A DNA stretch of 64,000 nucleotides from Desulfomonile tiedjei. GTDB taxonomy: Bacteria > Desulfobacterota > Desulfomonilia > Desulfomonilales > Desulfomonilaceae. The position numbers were made by a program, and so were the translations under genes. Below, piece after piece: positions 34,118-41,684 of this stretch. Within the stretch, counting starts at the first letter, position 1. Every line of letters starts with the position of its first letter. The notes under the pieces were generated by a model that saw nothing but the letters and a program-made list of their open reading frames with translations, made no database searches and had not been told where the DNA came from. The stretch is taken from assembly GCA_016212925.1 (NCBI GenBank), contig JACRDF010000015.1, positions 186,001-250,000 on the forward strand. Direction: 5' to 3'.

Positions 34118-34184
34118 ATTGCCCTTTTTTATCCCTCGAATGACTTCGCTCTTGCCTTGAGTCCGCGACGGCAAGAAAACGATA

Positions 34185-34335
34185 CCCTGCGAGCTGGTCT
34201 TCTGGCTTCCGGATCACCCTGGAGCCCGTGCCTTCCCAGGGATTTGACTTCCCCAGTGGCGTTTTACGGGCTTCGTCCCCGGTTACAGCGGCGGGCCCAC
34301 TCCTGATTTACACAGGATTCCCATTTATCCTCGAT
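34185..34335 (-). ncRNA. Cobalamin (B12) riboswitch
   Basis: The minus strand shows the canonical elements in order: a G+A-rich start with CCTGTGTAAATCAGGAG, GGGCCCGCCGCTGTAACCGG, then GACGAAG, the B12 box core GCCACTG (plus-strand CAGTGGC at 34254-34260), GGGAAGGC and the end CCGGAAGCCAGAAGACC. It controls the downstream cbiK-btuC-btuD-btuF-cobI genes, switching them off when adenosylcobalamin is plentiful. Confidence 0.95.
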
Positions 34336-34620
34336 GAGGAACCCGCAGAGTTTTGCAGATTGCATTGTACCTTGTGGCAAGTGAGAGGGTCAAGCCAAAA
34401 TGGCGAAGATAGGTAACGCCTCAGTTACCAGCGGGAATCCAGGCCCCTAATACTGGTCCCCGGCTTTCGCCGGGGTGACGACCTGGGTTGAGGGGTTCTA
34501 CGAAAGCTTTACGAAATCTACCGGCACAACCTATGGCCCCTGATCACGTGCAAGGCACGTGTGTTTCCATATCGCACTAAACAAGGTACGATATTCTTTT
34601 CTCATGTATTCGGATAAGCA
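34336..34620. other. Region upstream of the riboswitch
   Basis: No gene is visible between the riboswitch and the ABM-domain gene. It contains a hairpin around CCCCGGCTTTCGCCGGGG near 34458-34475, related to the one near 15055. The minus-strand promoter of the B12 operon should lie here, but I see no strong -35/-10 pair. Confidence 0.4.
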
Positions 34621-34989
34621 TTAGGCCACACATATCCCAGGCACTGCGACCTTCGTGAATAGATGAGGCGACGCCACTGCGCTGGATGGGTAACTCTTCA
34701 AATGAGATTGAAACTCGGGATTGGTAAACGCCTGCTTGAAGTCTGCGACCGACTCCCATACGGCATAGTTTATGTACACGCAACTGCCACCAATCCCACG
34801 GTGCAGTTGAGTGGAAATAAAACCTGGTTGCCTTTTCATGAAGGCAGCGTCCTCCGCCCAGGCTTGGAGCAGCTGTTCCGCTTCATCGGGCGCAACGTTG
34901 AATTTGTTAATCAGAATGACCGGGCCGCCCTCTCCTTCCATCTGAGCAAAAATGGTAACCTTTTCATCCATTTCAACGAATTGGGGCAT
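34621..34989 (-). CDS. Antibiotic biosynthesis monooxygenase (ABM) domain protein
   Basis: 122 residues with the dimeric alpha+beta-barrel ABM pattern: VILINKFNVAPDEAEQLLQA, the FISTQLHRG strand and the VYINYAVWESVADFKQAF segment. Such proteins include cofactor-free monooxygenases and haem-degrading enzymes (HmoA type). A strong AAAGGAGG precedes the ATG. It lies 60 bases after the DUF4384 gene, so it could be the last cistron of the CHAT operon, though its function looks unrelated. Confidence 0.82.
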   Translation of the reverse strand: MPQFVEMDEKVTIFAQMEGEGGPVILINKFNVAPDEAEQLLQAWAEDAAFMKRQPGFISTQLHRGIGGSCVYINYAVWESVADFKQAFTNPEFQSHLKSYPSSAVASPHLFTKVAVPGICVA

Positions 34990-35049
34990 ATCTCCTCCTT
35001 TCCTGCCTCAACGACGTAAAATCCGAGCTCGCATTTCCGTTCCAACGAA

Positions 35050-35772
35050 TCAATTGGGGATATGTTTGAATTCAATCTTGATGAGAGCTTCCGCGCCGGA
35101 TACCCTAATAACTCCCTCAAGGTTTTTGAACATTTCCTCCTTACTGGCAAAAGACGCTTTCTCAACTCCTTTCGGAACACTGTACTGAGCAAATCCCATA
35201 GTACTGAGTTCGCGTTCCATTTCCCGTGCGGTAGCCTGATTTGCCGGCTGAGTCGCCTGAGATGGAGCAACACCCTTTTCGCCTGAATTTGCCTGAGTGC
35301 CTGAAGATGTGGCGAGCAGAGCTTTGGAGAGCTGCTCGAGCCTTGAATTCCTGGTGCGGCTTGCCACAAAGTAGAGAACCTCGGTTCCGGGAGTGTCATC
35401 CAGTATGTACCACCTGTCCCCGTCTTGATGAGGCAGCCAGTAGGTCTTACCGGCCATAACTTGGGGGATTTCCGCGGTCAGACCTGGGTTAGGGAAAAGC
35501 GTCCCCACGTTGCCCGTCGAATCTTTCCAAAAAATGTAAACAAAACAGTTCTCTTTAGACTGAAAGACGACCCCTACGTTCTGGCCCGATTTGAGCACCG
35601 AATTATTGTCAAGTGGCTTGATTTCTTTGCCGTCATCTTTGTAAAAGAACTGGGTCTTGATTTCAAACGGGGTATTATTCGTTGCGGCGAGGAGTGCCGA
35701 AGCGCCGGCCAAAGCGAACGTCACCGCAAATAGCACCGAACATGCGCCCCTAAAACTACTATCAATTACCAT
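35050..35772 (-). CDS. Exported DUF4384 domain protein
   Basis: 240 residues with an N-terminal signal peptide (about 1-30, ending ALLAATNN). Residues 35-150 match the DUF4384 pattern of envelope sensor-like domains: VGVVFQSKENCFVYIFWKDS followed by GNVGTLFPNP, and FVASRTRNSRLEQLSKAL. The rest is a low-complexity Ser/Gln/Ala linker and a small helical/beta tail. DUF4384 often occurs with caspase-like or kinase modules, which fits the CHAT gene in the same operon. The start is 12 bases after the OmpA gene stop. Confidence 0.85.
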   Translation of the reverse strand: MVIDSSFRGACSVLFAVTFALAGASALLAATNNTPFEIKTQFFYKDDGKEIKPLDNNSVLKSGQNVGVVFQSKENCFVYIFWKDSTGNVGTLFPNPGLTAEIPQVMAGKTYWLPHQDGDRWYILDDTPGTEVLYFVASRTRNSRLEQLSKALLATSSGTQANSGEKGVAPSQATQPANQATAREMERELSTMGFAQYSVPKGVEKASFASKEEMFKNLEGVIRVSGAEALIKIEFKHIPN

Positions 35773-35784
35773 GGCTTTCTCCCT

Positions 35785-36726
35785 TCAATCGCTGCGATCC
35801 ACGAAAAGAAGTTCCACCCTACGATTTTTCAGCATGTGAACCGGGCTGTCATTGGGGAATCTTGGGCGGGAATACCCAAAACCTTGCGTCTTGACACGGG
35901 ATGCATCCACTTTGAATTGGTCGATAAGGTATTTCCGGACGGATTCGGCACGATCCAGCGAAAGCTTCATGTTACGCTCTTCGCCGCCCCGATTGTCTGT
36001 GTGCCCTTCGATAATGAATATGCTGCCCTTCAGCTCAGGGTCGTTAACGGCTTCTCCGATCTCTTTGAGCTGCTTTTGCGCTTCAGGACGATTGAGGTTG
36101 AAGGACCATTCATCAAATAGAACATTACTAAATCTGATGCGATCTTTGATCGCGGTTTCGTTCTTGAAGCCCATCAATGTCCCTTGCCCTTTGTCCTCAG
36201 ATGCCTTCTTAAAATGATTCACAATTTCTCTTGAAGACTTGAATCCGTCGTGCTCGAAAGAATTGATCGCCTTAATCTTGTCGAGTCCCGCAACCGCGGC
36301 AGGATGTCCGGGCTTCAACTGAAGCGCTCGCAGGTACGCTTGTTCCGATTGGGCGTAAAGACCCATGACTCTCAAAGTTTCTCCCAGGCCGAGAAAAGCT
36401 GGAAAGAGGTCTTTTCGCAGTTTTATTGCCTGCACGTACTCCCCCGCAGCCGCGTCAAGAAGCCTGTTGAAGCGGTCCACGTCTCCTTTGTGCTCTCTCG
36501 CGAGATTCTCCAGAGCATCTGCCAGATTGACGTGCGCTTCCGCATAAGATGGACATAGATCAACCGCCTTCTGGAACACGGCCCGCCGTTGCTCGTAATT
36601 CGATAGAGGGACGCCGGATGCGTAAGTCTCTTTCGCTTTCGCGCAATCGTCTGCTATGGAGGTTGTCACCAAGCAAAAGATCCAAAAGAAGATCCCGACC
36701 AAAACCATGTTCGTGTGATTTCTCAT
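35785..36726 (-). CDS. Exported TPR-OmpA family protein
   Basis: 313 residues. Signal peptide 1-25 (VLVGIFFWIFCLVTTSIA). About residues 40-155 form tetratricopeptide-like helices (PSYAEAHVNLADALENLARE, LFPAFLGLGETLRVMGLYAQ, EQAYLRALQLKPGHPAAVAG). The C-terminal domain (about 195-310) is OmpA-like: IIEGHTDNRGGEERNMKLSL, then RAESVRKYLIDQ and GYSRPRFPN, with the Asp and Arg that bind diaminopimelate in peptidoglycan. It would anchor the TPR module to the cell wall and could present or tether the CHAT protein. Confidence 0.9.
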   Translation of the reverse strand: MRNHTNMVLVGIFFWIFCLVTTSIADDCAKAKETYASGVPLSNYEQRRAVFQKAVDLCPSYAEAHVNLADALENLAREHKGDVDRFNRLLDAAAGEYVQAIKLRKDLFPAFLGLGETLRVMGLYAQSEQAYLRALQLKPGHPAAVAGLDKIKAINSFEHDGFKSSREIVNHFKKASEDKGQGTLMGFKNETAIKDRIRFSNVLFDEWSFNLNRPEAQKQLKEIGEAVNDPELKGSIFIIEGHTDNRGGEERNMKLSLDRAESVRKYLIDQFKVDASRVKTQGFGYSRPRFPNDSPVHMLKNRRVELLFVDRSD

Positions 36727-36800
36727 TTCGGGCCTGCTTGCTTGTTCGTTAACGAATTTGGTTCGTCCTTAGCTTTCCCACTCCCGCGAATCGTTTCCCC

Positions 36801-38012
36801 TTAATTGTTATCTGTCGGCATCTTGAGGTCCATGTCCTCCAGTTGTTGTTGTTGTGGGTTCATGAATCCTCCCGGCTGCGTGGCCTTTTCTCGAATTCCT
36901 TTCAAGGCGTCCGTCACCGGCTTCGCCTTCTCCTCCATTTGCTGCTTGCCCCATTCCTTCCGCTCCTCCGGAGTCTTTTGAATGTTGCGAAGGAAGTCCT
37001 TCCCAGTGTTGATTACCTCTCGCGCGGGATTCAAATGTTTGCCGCCAGGGACGTGTTCGAGGACATTGTCGATCCCGGGAAGATCCAGACCTTTGTCTTT
37101 GGCCTGTTTGTCCAGTTTGTCCGCTGCCTTCAAAGCCTTGTCGAGGCCGGCCTTAGCCGATGAAGGCGATGTCGTGGTTGTTGTGGGCCCTGATGATGCA
37201 ACCGATGGTGGCGCACCCGTAGCGGGTTTAGTCGGCTCTGATGAAGCGACTGATGGCGGTGCAGTCAAAGGTGCCGGCGGCACAGGCGGAGGTGTTGTGG
37301 TCTGACTGCCTTTCGGATTTTCGATAAGTTGCTTTACCGCTGGATTATTCGGATCCACATTGCTGCCTAACTTAGGCTGCGATGACTTCGGTTGTGGGTT
37401 CTCGGGATTATCCGGCCCCCCGGTCCATACACCGTCAAGGTACGTGTTGCCTCTATCGTCCTGCGTGATAATGCCGGGTCCTTCTTGGGCCAAATCTATA
37501 GGTGACATTGGGGTATTCCCCGGGCTGCCTTGCAGTAGATCTTCCGGTGTCTTCTCGGTTGGTGTATCCGGAGTTTTGGGGGTTGCGGGCCCTGTCAGCG
37601 ACTCCACTGGATTGCCGCCACCAGAATTGAGTAAATTCCCCTTGCTGGGGGTCGCGGTCGGTGTTGGCTCCTGCTGTTCCGGTATTCTTGGGATCTCTGG
37701 TGGCATCCCAAGTCCTGTGCCCGGATCGCTTGGCCACAAAAGGTCAATGTTCTCGGGAGGCTCCGGAGTATTTCCCCCTGGATACACCATAGGACCCCTT
37801 GGAGGCATAAGCAAAGGACCGAACAACTTTCCCCAATCAATGCCGGGGCTGGATTGAGGCTGATGTGCCTGCTGCGGTTGGGATTGGCTCTTTGGCGCCG
37901 GCATTCCCTGCATAGCCTGCGCGGATACAACAGTTAGTCCCGTTACGACGAGCACGGAAACGACTATGAAAAGACCTGTGGATGGGGTTATGGTCGGGAT
38001 TCTCCGGGACAT
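36801..38012 (-). CDS. Exported Pro/Ser/Thr-rich protein of unknown function
   Basis: About 403 residues from the ATG at 38012, which has an AAAGGAGC site. A signal segment (LFIVVSVLVVTGLTVVSAQA) is followed by a Gln/Pro-rich region, then about 300 residues of Pro, Thr, Gly and Ser with Asn/Asp loops (for example TPETPENIDLLWP-like and GPATPKTPDTPTEK). A helical Lys-rich tail runs from about 300 to the end (LDKALKAADKLDKQAKDKGL). No domain is recognised. Low complexity suggests a flexible spacer or cell-surface protein. Its conserved setting is between the CHAT and TPR-OmpA genes. Confidence 0.75.
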   Translation of the reverse strand: MSRRIPTITPSTGLFIVVSVLVVTGLTVVSAQAMQGMPAPKSQSQPQQAHQPQSSPGIDWGKLFGPLLMPPRGPMVYPGGNTPEPPENIDLLWPSDPGTGLGMPPEIPRIPEQQEPTPTATPSKGNLLNSGGGNPVESLTGPATPKTPDTPTEKTPEDLLQGSPGNTPMSPIDLAQEGPGIITQDDRGNTYLDGVWTGGPDNPENPQPKSSQPKLGSNVDPNNPAVKQLIENPKGSQTTTPPPVPPAPLTAPPSVASSEPTKPATGAPPSVASSGPTTTTTSPSSAKAGLDKALKAADKLDKQAKDKGLDLPGIDNVLEHVPGGKHLNPAREVINTGKDFLRNIQKTPEERKEWGKQQMEEKAKPVTDALKGIREKATQPGGFMNPQQQQLEDMDLKMPTDNN

Positions 38013-38121
38013 TGGACTGCTCCTTTCTGCTCCTTTTCGAAGCACGGGAGACATACAAAATATGGCTACGGATTTTGATGGGGTGACGAGCGCCTTTCAA
38101 TTTATTTGAGGCGGCTCCCTA

Positions 38122-41103
38122 TCAACTCGATTCTCCTACGAGCACGAAGGCCGCCCAGAAGAAAGGATGCTCGAAGCCCTCTTGACGCACCGAATTCCTG
38201 GCTTCGGTCCAGGCCGCCAGCTTAGGTTTTCCTGCCTGCAAATTCCTGAAGAAGGAATCCATCATCTTGACCGACGATTCCTCCGAAACCGACCACAGGC
38301 TCATAACGACCGATTTTGCGCCCGCGGACAAAAACGCTCGGCCCATGCTCATCACGCCTTCGCCGGGAAGTTTCACTCCAACCCCGGTCTGGCAGGCCAC
38401 CAAAGCGGCAACTTCAGGGTTCATCTTTAACGCGGCTATTTCGCTCATGGTCAAGAATCCGTCCGTTCCGGGAGGAACCATGCTTAGCGCTAGCGTCGGT
38501 TCCATGATTCCCGGTATGGTGTTCGAAGCAAAGCCGTGGGTTGCAAACACAACCGATTTGAAATTGAACAAATGCGGAACAATGTTAGCCATGAAATTGG
38601 ACTTGCTTGATTCAAGACCGGTGTATGCTTCGCAGTTCTCACCGTACATTTGCTCGTTACAGTGTTTGGCGAGCCCTTCAGTTTCCGCAAGTCTGGGGAG
38701 CTTGAAGAACCCGCCGGTCTCATCTTCAATTGACGCCATAAGCCTCAAAGAATCCGTACCGCTGGTCGCAGCTACGTTCATGTTAGGGCCTGCGCTCTGC
38801 GCCCTGGCGTCAGCTATGGTAAACACCGGGTCGGCCATGACAAGTGTACGGCCGCCGGGTGCGCCTTTTCCCGCCAGCGATCTTGTAAAAGTGAGCGCTG
38901 TGATGGAGGGGTAGTATGTTATCGGATGCCGATCGCCAAAATACTTCAGACCGGTCGGATATTTGCCCCCTTTACCCCCTTGCCACTGCGGTGTGCCGCC
39001 CGTTACAAGGGCCTCGAAGGGCAGCAGAGCCAACAGGCCGTCCGGAATAATAGTGATTGAGGCCCCTTCCGGAACATCCTGCACCAGATCGGCGAGAAGA
39101 ATCCGGTACAGCCTGGCGGCCCTCTCCGGGTCGAATTCATCAAGCTTGACTGTTTCGAAGGGCTTTCTGAACTCCTGAATTTCCCGTTCAAGGTCGGAAC
39201 CCGGCAACTTGGCGTACGTCGTCTTTACGACTTTCTTGCCTTTGATGAGTCTGGCGCCGACACCATCGCCGAGCACATCAAATAGAATTACGTGCTCTTG
39301 TGGGCCTATGAGCGCATTCTCCAACTGAACAGGCTTCGGATATCGAGCCGAAGCATAGGTTTTGTAGTTGGCGGCAATTTCCTTGGTAAGGTTTTGTGTA
39401 GCTGATTCAGCTTTCTTGATCTGGTTTGCAATATCGTTATACCGCCTCGGTTCAAGCTGTTTGGGCAACACAGTGAGCGCGACCTTCAGAGAGGCCACTT
39501 TGTTCTCCAAATCGACCTCTTTTTCCAAGACTTCTTGCGGAACGCCAAAAGCCTCGAAATCAAACTTCCTGGCAAGGTTTTCCGCGAAATCCCTCGCTCG
39601 GAGCAGCTCGCTCGGATAAATGCTTTGAGTTCCGTTGTTCGACTTCAACGCGATGCGTACCAGGCCTTTGGCAGGCTCCGACCTGGAGAAACCGTTAACT
39701 GTCACTGCGTAGAAGTTCCTTCTTTCTGAAGGAAGTAGCCCTGACCGAATCTCCTCGATTATCTTGACAGCTTGCGAGTAATTGCTACGGGCCTGGTCGA
39801 AATTCCCAGTGAGTTCGTAAACCTTTCCCAAACCTACATATGCCGTAAAAGTCTCTTCTGCGTTGCCAGCGTTCTTGGCAGATCGCAGGAGCTGTTCATA
39901 ATGCTTCTTTGCGGAGCCGGGATCGGATTTCAGCAAATACAAACGGCCCAACGATGAATCGTAATCAGCCTGCCGGATGAGACCTTCCGCTTCATTCAGC
40001 ATGCCCGCGTCAAGATATGCATCACCTATAAGCTTTGCGGCCCAGTCTGTAGGAGTTCCGACCTGAGCCGATACGCTGAGCGCGGCTATCAGAGCTTCAA
40101 GGCCCTTCTGATAATTCCCCATGTCAAGGTATCCCTGACCCGCGGCAAGAAGGACTTCCGCCTCTTTAGCAGGATCCGACAACTGTTTCGCGGCATCAAT
40201 GGCCTTCTGGTAGTAATCGGACGCCTCTGTCTGGAAGCCCCATCGCCTGTAAAGGTTGGCCATGTTGGAAAAAATCACGACCAGCAGCTTGTTGTTGCCA
40301 GGGCTTGCTTTGACCGCCTCATTGAAGCTGGCTCGGGCCATTGCAAAGGAACCCTTATTCTTCTCCAGGACGCCCAAGTTGTTGAGAACCGTTTGCTCTC
40401 CGACGGCATCCTTTTCCGTGGAATAAATCAAATATGAATTACCGGCATATTCTGCTGCCTTCGCGTAATCTCCCCACGCGATCATAACCGCGGCCAAACT
40501 GCTCAGGGCCTGCGCTTGCAGTCTGGTATCACCCACGGTTCCGGCCAAATTCAAGAGTTGCTGTAATGTGTCCGCGGCCTTGGAAAACCACCCGATAAGA
40601 AGGTAAAGGGCTCCCAAATTGGTCAGCGCCGCCTGTTCCGCTCTCTTGTCGCCTGTTTGCCGGGCCTGCGCCAACAGACGTTGGTAACTCTCCAGTGTCT
40701 TGGCTGGATTGGAAAGGGCCTCTTTCTTCATCTCAGGATCGAAATTCACGGCCAAATCTTCGAGATAGCCGATGCGGAGCTTGCTCAGTTTGACAGGCCG
40801 CTCCACCGGCTTTGGCTGTGCCACGGCCGTGCGTCCCCCGGTCGATCCCCCGTCCGGAATGATCTCGGTATTGGCCCTGTCGATTTCATGTTGAGACGTC
40901 GTCCCCATGTAGGTCCATCCGCCGCCGCCGACTGGAGGTCCGCCGATGTACACGCCGACGCCGAATCCGCCTCCACCTTTCCCTCCGCCTCCTCCGCTGG
41001 AGCTGCCAAGGGCTTGAACCGGTAAGACCAATGAAAGACAAACTGCCAGGACCATTATGTAGAAGGGTGGGAAATTCCTTTTGAGGAGCATTGGTGCGTT
41101 CAC
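38122..41103 (-). CDS. Exported TPR-CHAT (caspase-like) protein
   Basis: 993 residues from the GTG at 41103. Signal peptide about 14-33 (YIMVLAVCLSLVLPVQALG), then a Gly-rich linker. Residues about 130-470 form repeated TPR helices (EQAALTNLGALYLLIGWFSK, then QTVLNNLGVLEKNKGSFAMA). A coiled-coil-like stretch follows (about 520-590), then a CHAT domain from about 680 to the end. The catalytic dyad of the caspase-like fold is visible: His856 in VVFATHGFAS and Cys904 in AALVACQTGVG. It would be a cysteine protease acting in the periplasm or outside the cell. It overlaps the preceding small gene by four bases (GTGA) and leads the operon with the Pro-rich, TPR-OmpA and DUF4384 genes. Confidence 0.92.
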   Translation of the reverse strand: MNAPMLLKRNFPPFYIMVLAVCLSLVLPVQALGSSSGGGGGKGGGGFGVGVYIGGPPVGGGGWTYMGTTSQHEIDRANTEIIPDGGSTGGRTAVAQPKPVERPVKLSKLRIGYLEDLAVNFDPEMKKEALSNPAKTLESYQRLLAQARQTGDKRAEQAALTNLGALYLLIGWFSKAADTLQQLLNLAGTVGDTRLQAQALSSLAAVMIAWGDYAKAAEYAGNSYLIYSTEKDAVGEQTVLNNLGVLEKNKGSFAMARASFNEAVKASPGNNKLLVVIFSNMANLYRRWGFQTEASDYYQKAIDAAKQLSDPAKEAEVLLAAGQGYLDMGNYQKGLEALIAALSVSAQVGTPTDWAAKLIGDAYLDAGMLNEAEGLIRQADYDSSLGRLYLLKSDPGSAKKHYEQLLRSAKNAGNAEETFTAYVGLGKVYELTGNFDQARSNYSQAVKIIEEIRSGLLPSERRNFYAVTVNGFSRSEPAKGLVRIALKSNNGTQSIYPSELLRARDFAENLARKFDFEAFGVPQEVLEKEVDLENKVASLKVALTVLPKQLEPRRYNDIANQIKKAESATQNLTKEIAANYKTYASARYPKPVQLENALIGPQEHVILFDVLGDGVGARLIKGKKVVKTTYAKLPGSDLEREIQEFRKPFETVKLDEFDPERAARLYRILLADLVQDVPEGASITIIPDGLLALLPFEALVTGGTPQWQGGKGGKYPTGLKYFGDRHPITYYPSITALTFTRSLAGKGAPGGRTLVMADPVFTIADARAQSAGPNMNVAATSGTDSLRLMASIEDETGGFFKLPRLAETEGLAKHCNEQMYGENCEAYTGLESSKSNFMANIVPHLFNFKSVVFATHGFASNTIPGIMEPTLALSMVPPGTDGFLTMSEIAALKMNPEVAALVACQTGVGVKLPGEGVMSMGRAFLSAGAKSVVMSLWSVSEESSVKMMDSFFRNLQAGKPKLAAWTEARNSVRQEGFEHPFFWAAFVLVGESS

Positions 41104-41297
41104 AGTACACCTCCCTTTGTCTGGACATGATTTGGATTCGGATCGGACGATCCACGGGGAATATCAGGTTTTCCACGGTGTTGGGAACAGGTGGCAGGAG
41201 TCAATTGAGCTGAACGGACAAGCGGGATGGCGGCAACTATGAACAAAATGAGAAGCAATTGCAGCTTCCGGTCTGTTAAAATCTTCCACGGATTCAT
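41100..41297 (-). CDS. Small exported peptide upstream of the CHAT protein
   Basis: 65 residues. The ATG at 41297 follows AAAGGAGCGG. A hydrophobic signal segment (LQLLLILFIVAAIPLVRSA) is followed by about 35 polar residues with a Cys (TPATCSQHRG...). Its TGA overlaps the CHAT GTG by four bases, so the two are translationally coupled. It could be an inhibitor, a substrate or a signal of the CHAT protease, but nothing in sequence proves this. Confidence 0.65.
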   Translation of the reverse strand: MNPWKILTDRKLQLLLILFIVAAIPLVRSAQLTPATCSQHRGKPDIPRGSSDPNPNHVQTKGGVL

Positions 41298-41684
41298 CTT
41301 GCCGCTCCTTTGCTACTTCATGATTGCTCCGCTCTCCGAAGGCTCCAATGGCTATGCAGTTAGCTTGGCTACTCCTGAACCGAAGTCAAGTAATTGACCG
41401 CTCTTTTTTCGAAGCTTACCGCAAAGGACAGGAGCGACAGTTCAACGGACCTTGGACGGTTTGAAAAATTAAAGTATGCAATATAATAAAGAAACGTAAA
41501 CGTTCACCGGGACGAGTGTGGCGGCTCAGAATTACGATGGGGGAGGCATGGAGGGGGAGATGCATCTCCCCTGCCATCCTCACCGGGCGTACCACGCCAA
41601 GGCGTGGAAGCACGGTGAACCAATAATGCGTTGGGCGGTCGGCTTATTGCCGGCGTTGACACTGAACTCAGGCAGGACACCAGC
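41298..41684. other. Divergent intergenic region between CHAT operon and ABC exporter
   Basis: About 390 bases. A possible weak minus-strand promoter (plus-strand AGTATG 41474-41479 and CGTAAA 41496-41501, 16-base spacer) would drive the CHAT operon with a leader of about 170 bases. A GGGGAGATGCATCTCCCC palindrome lies at 41554-41571, with a second hairpin after it (ACCACGCC/GGCGTGG). No gene is seen. Confidence 0.4.

Noticed and set aside
38122-41103. CHAT protein as part of a type III-E CRISPR (Craspase) system
   Set aside because: No repeat-spacer array or cas7-11 gene nearby, and the protein has a signal peptide.
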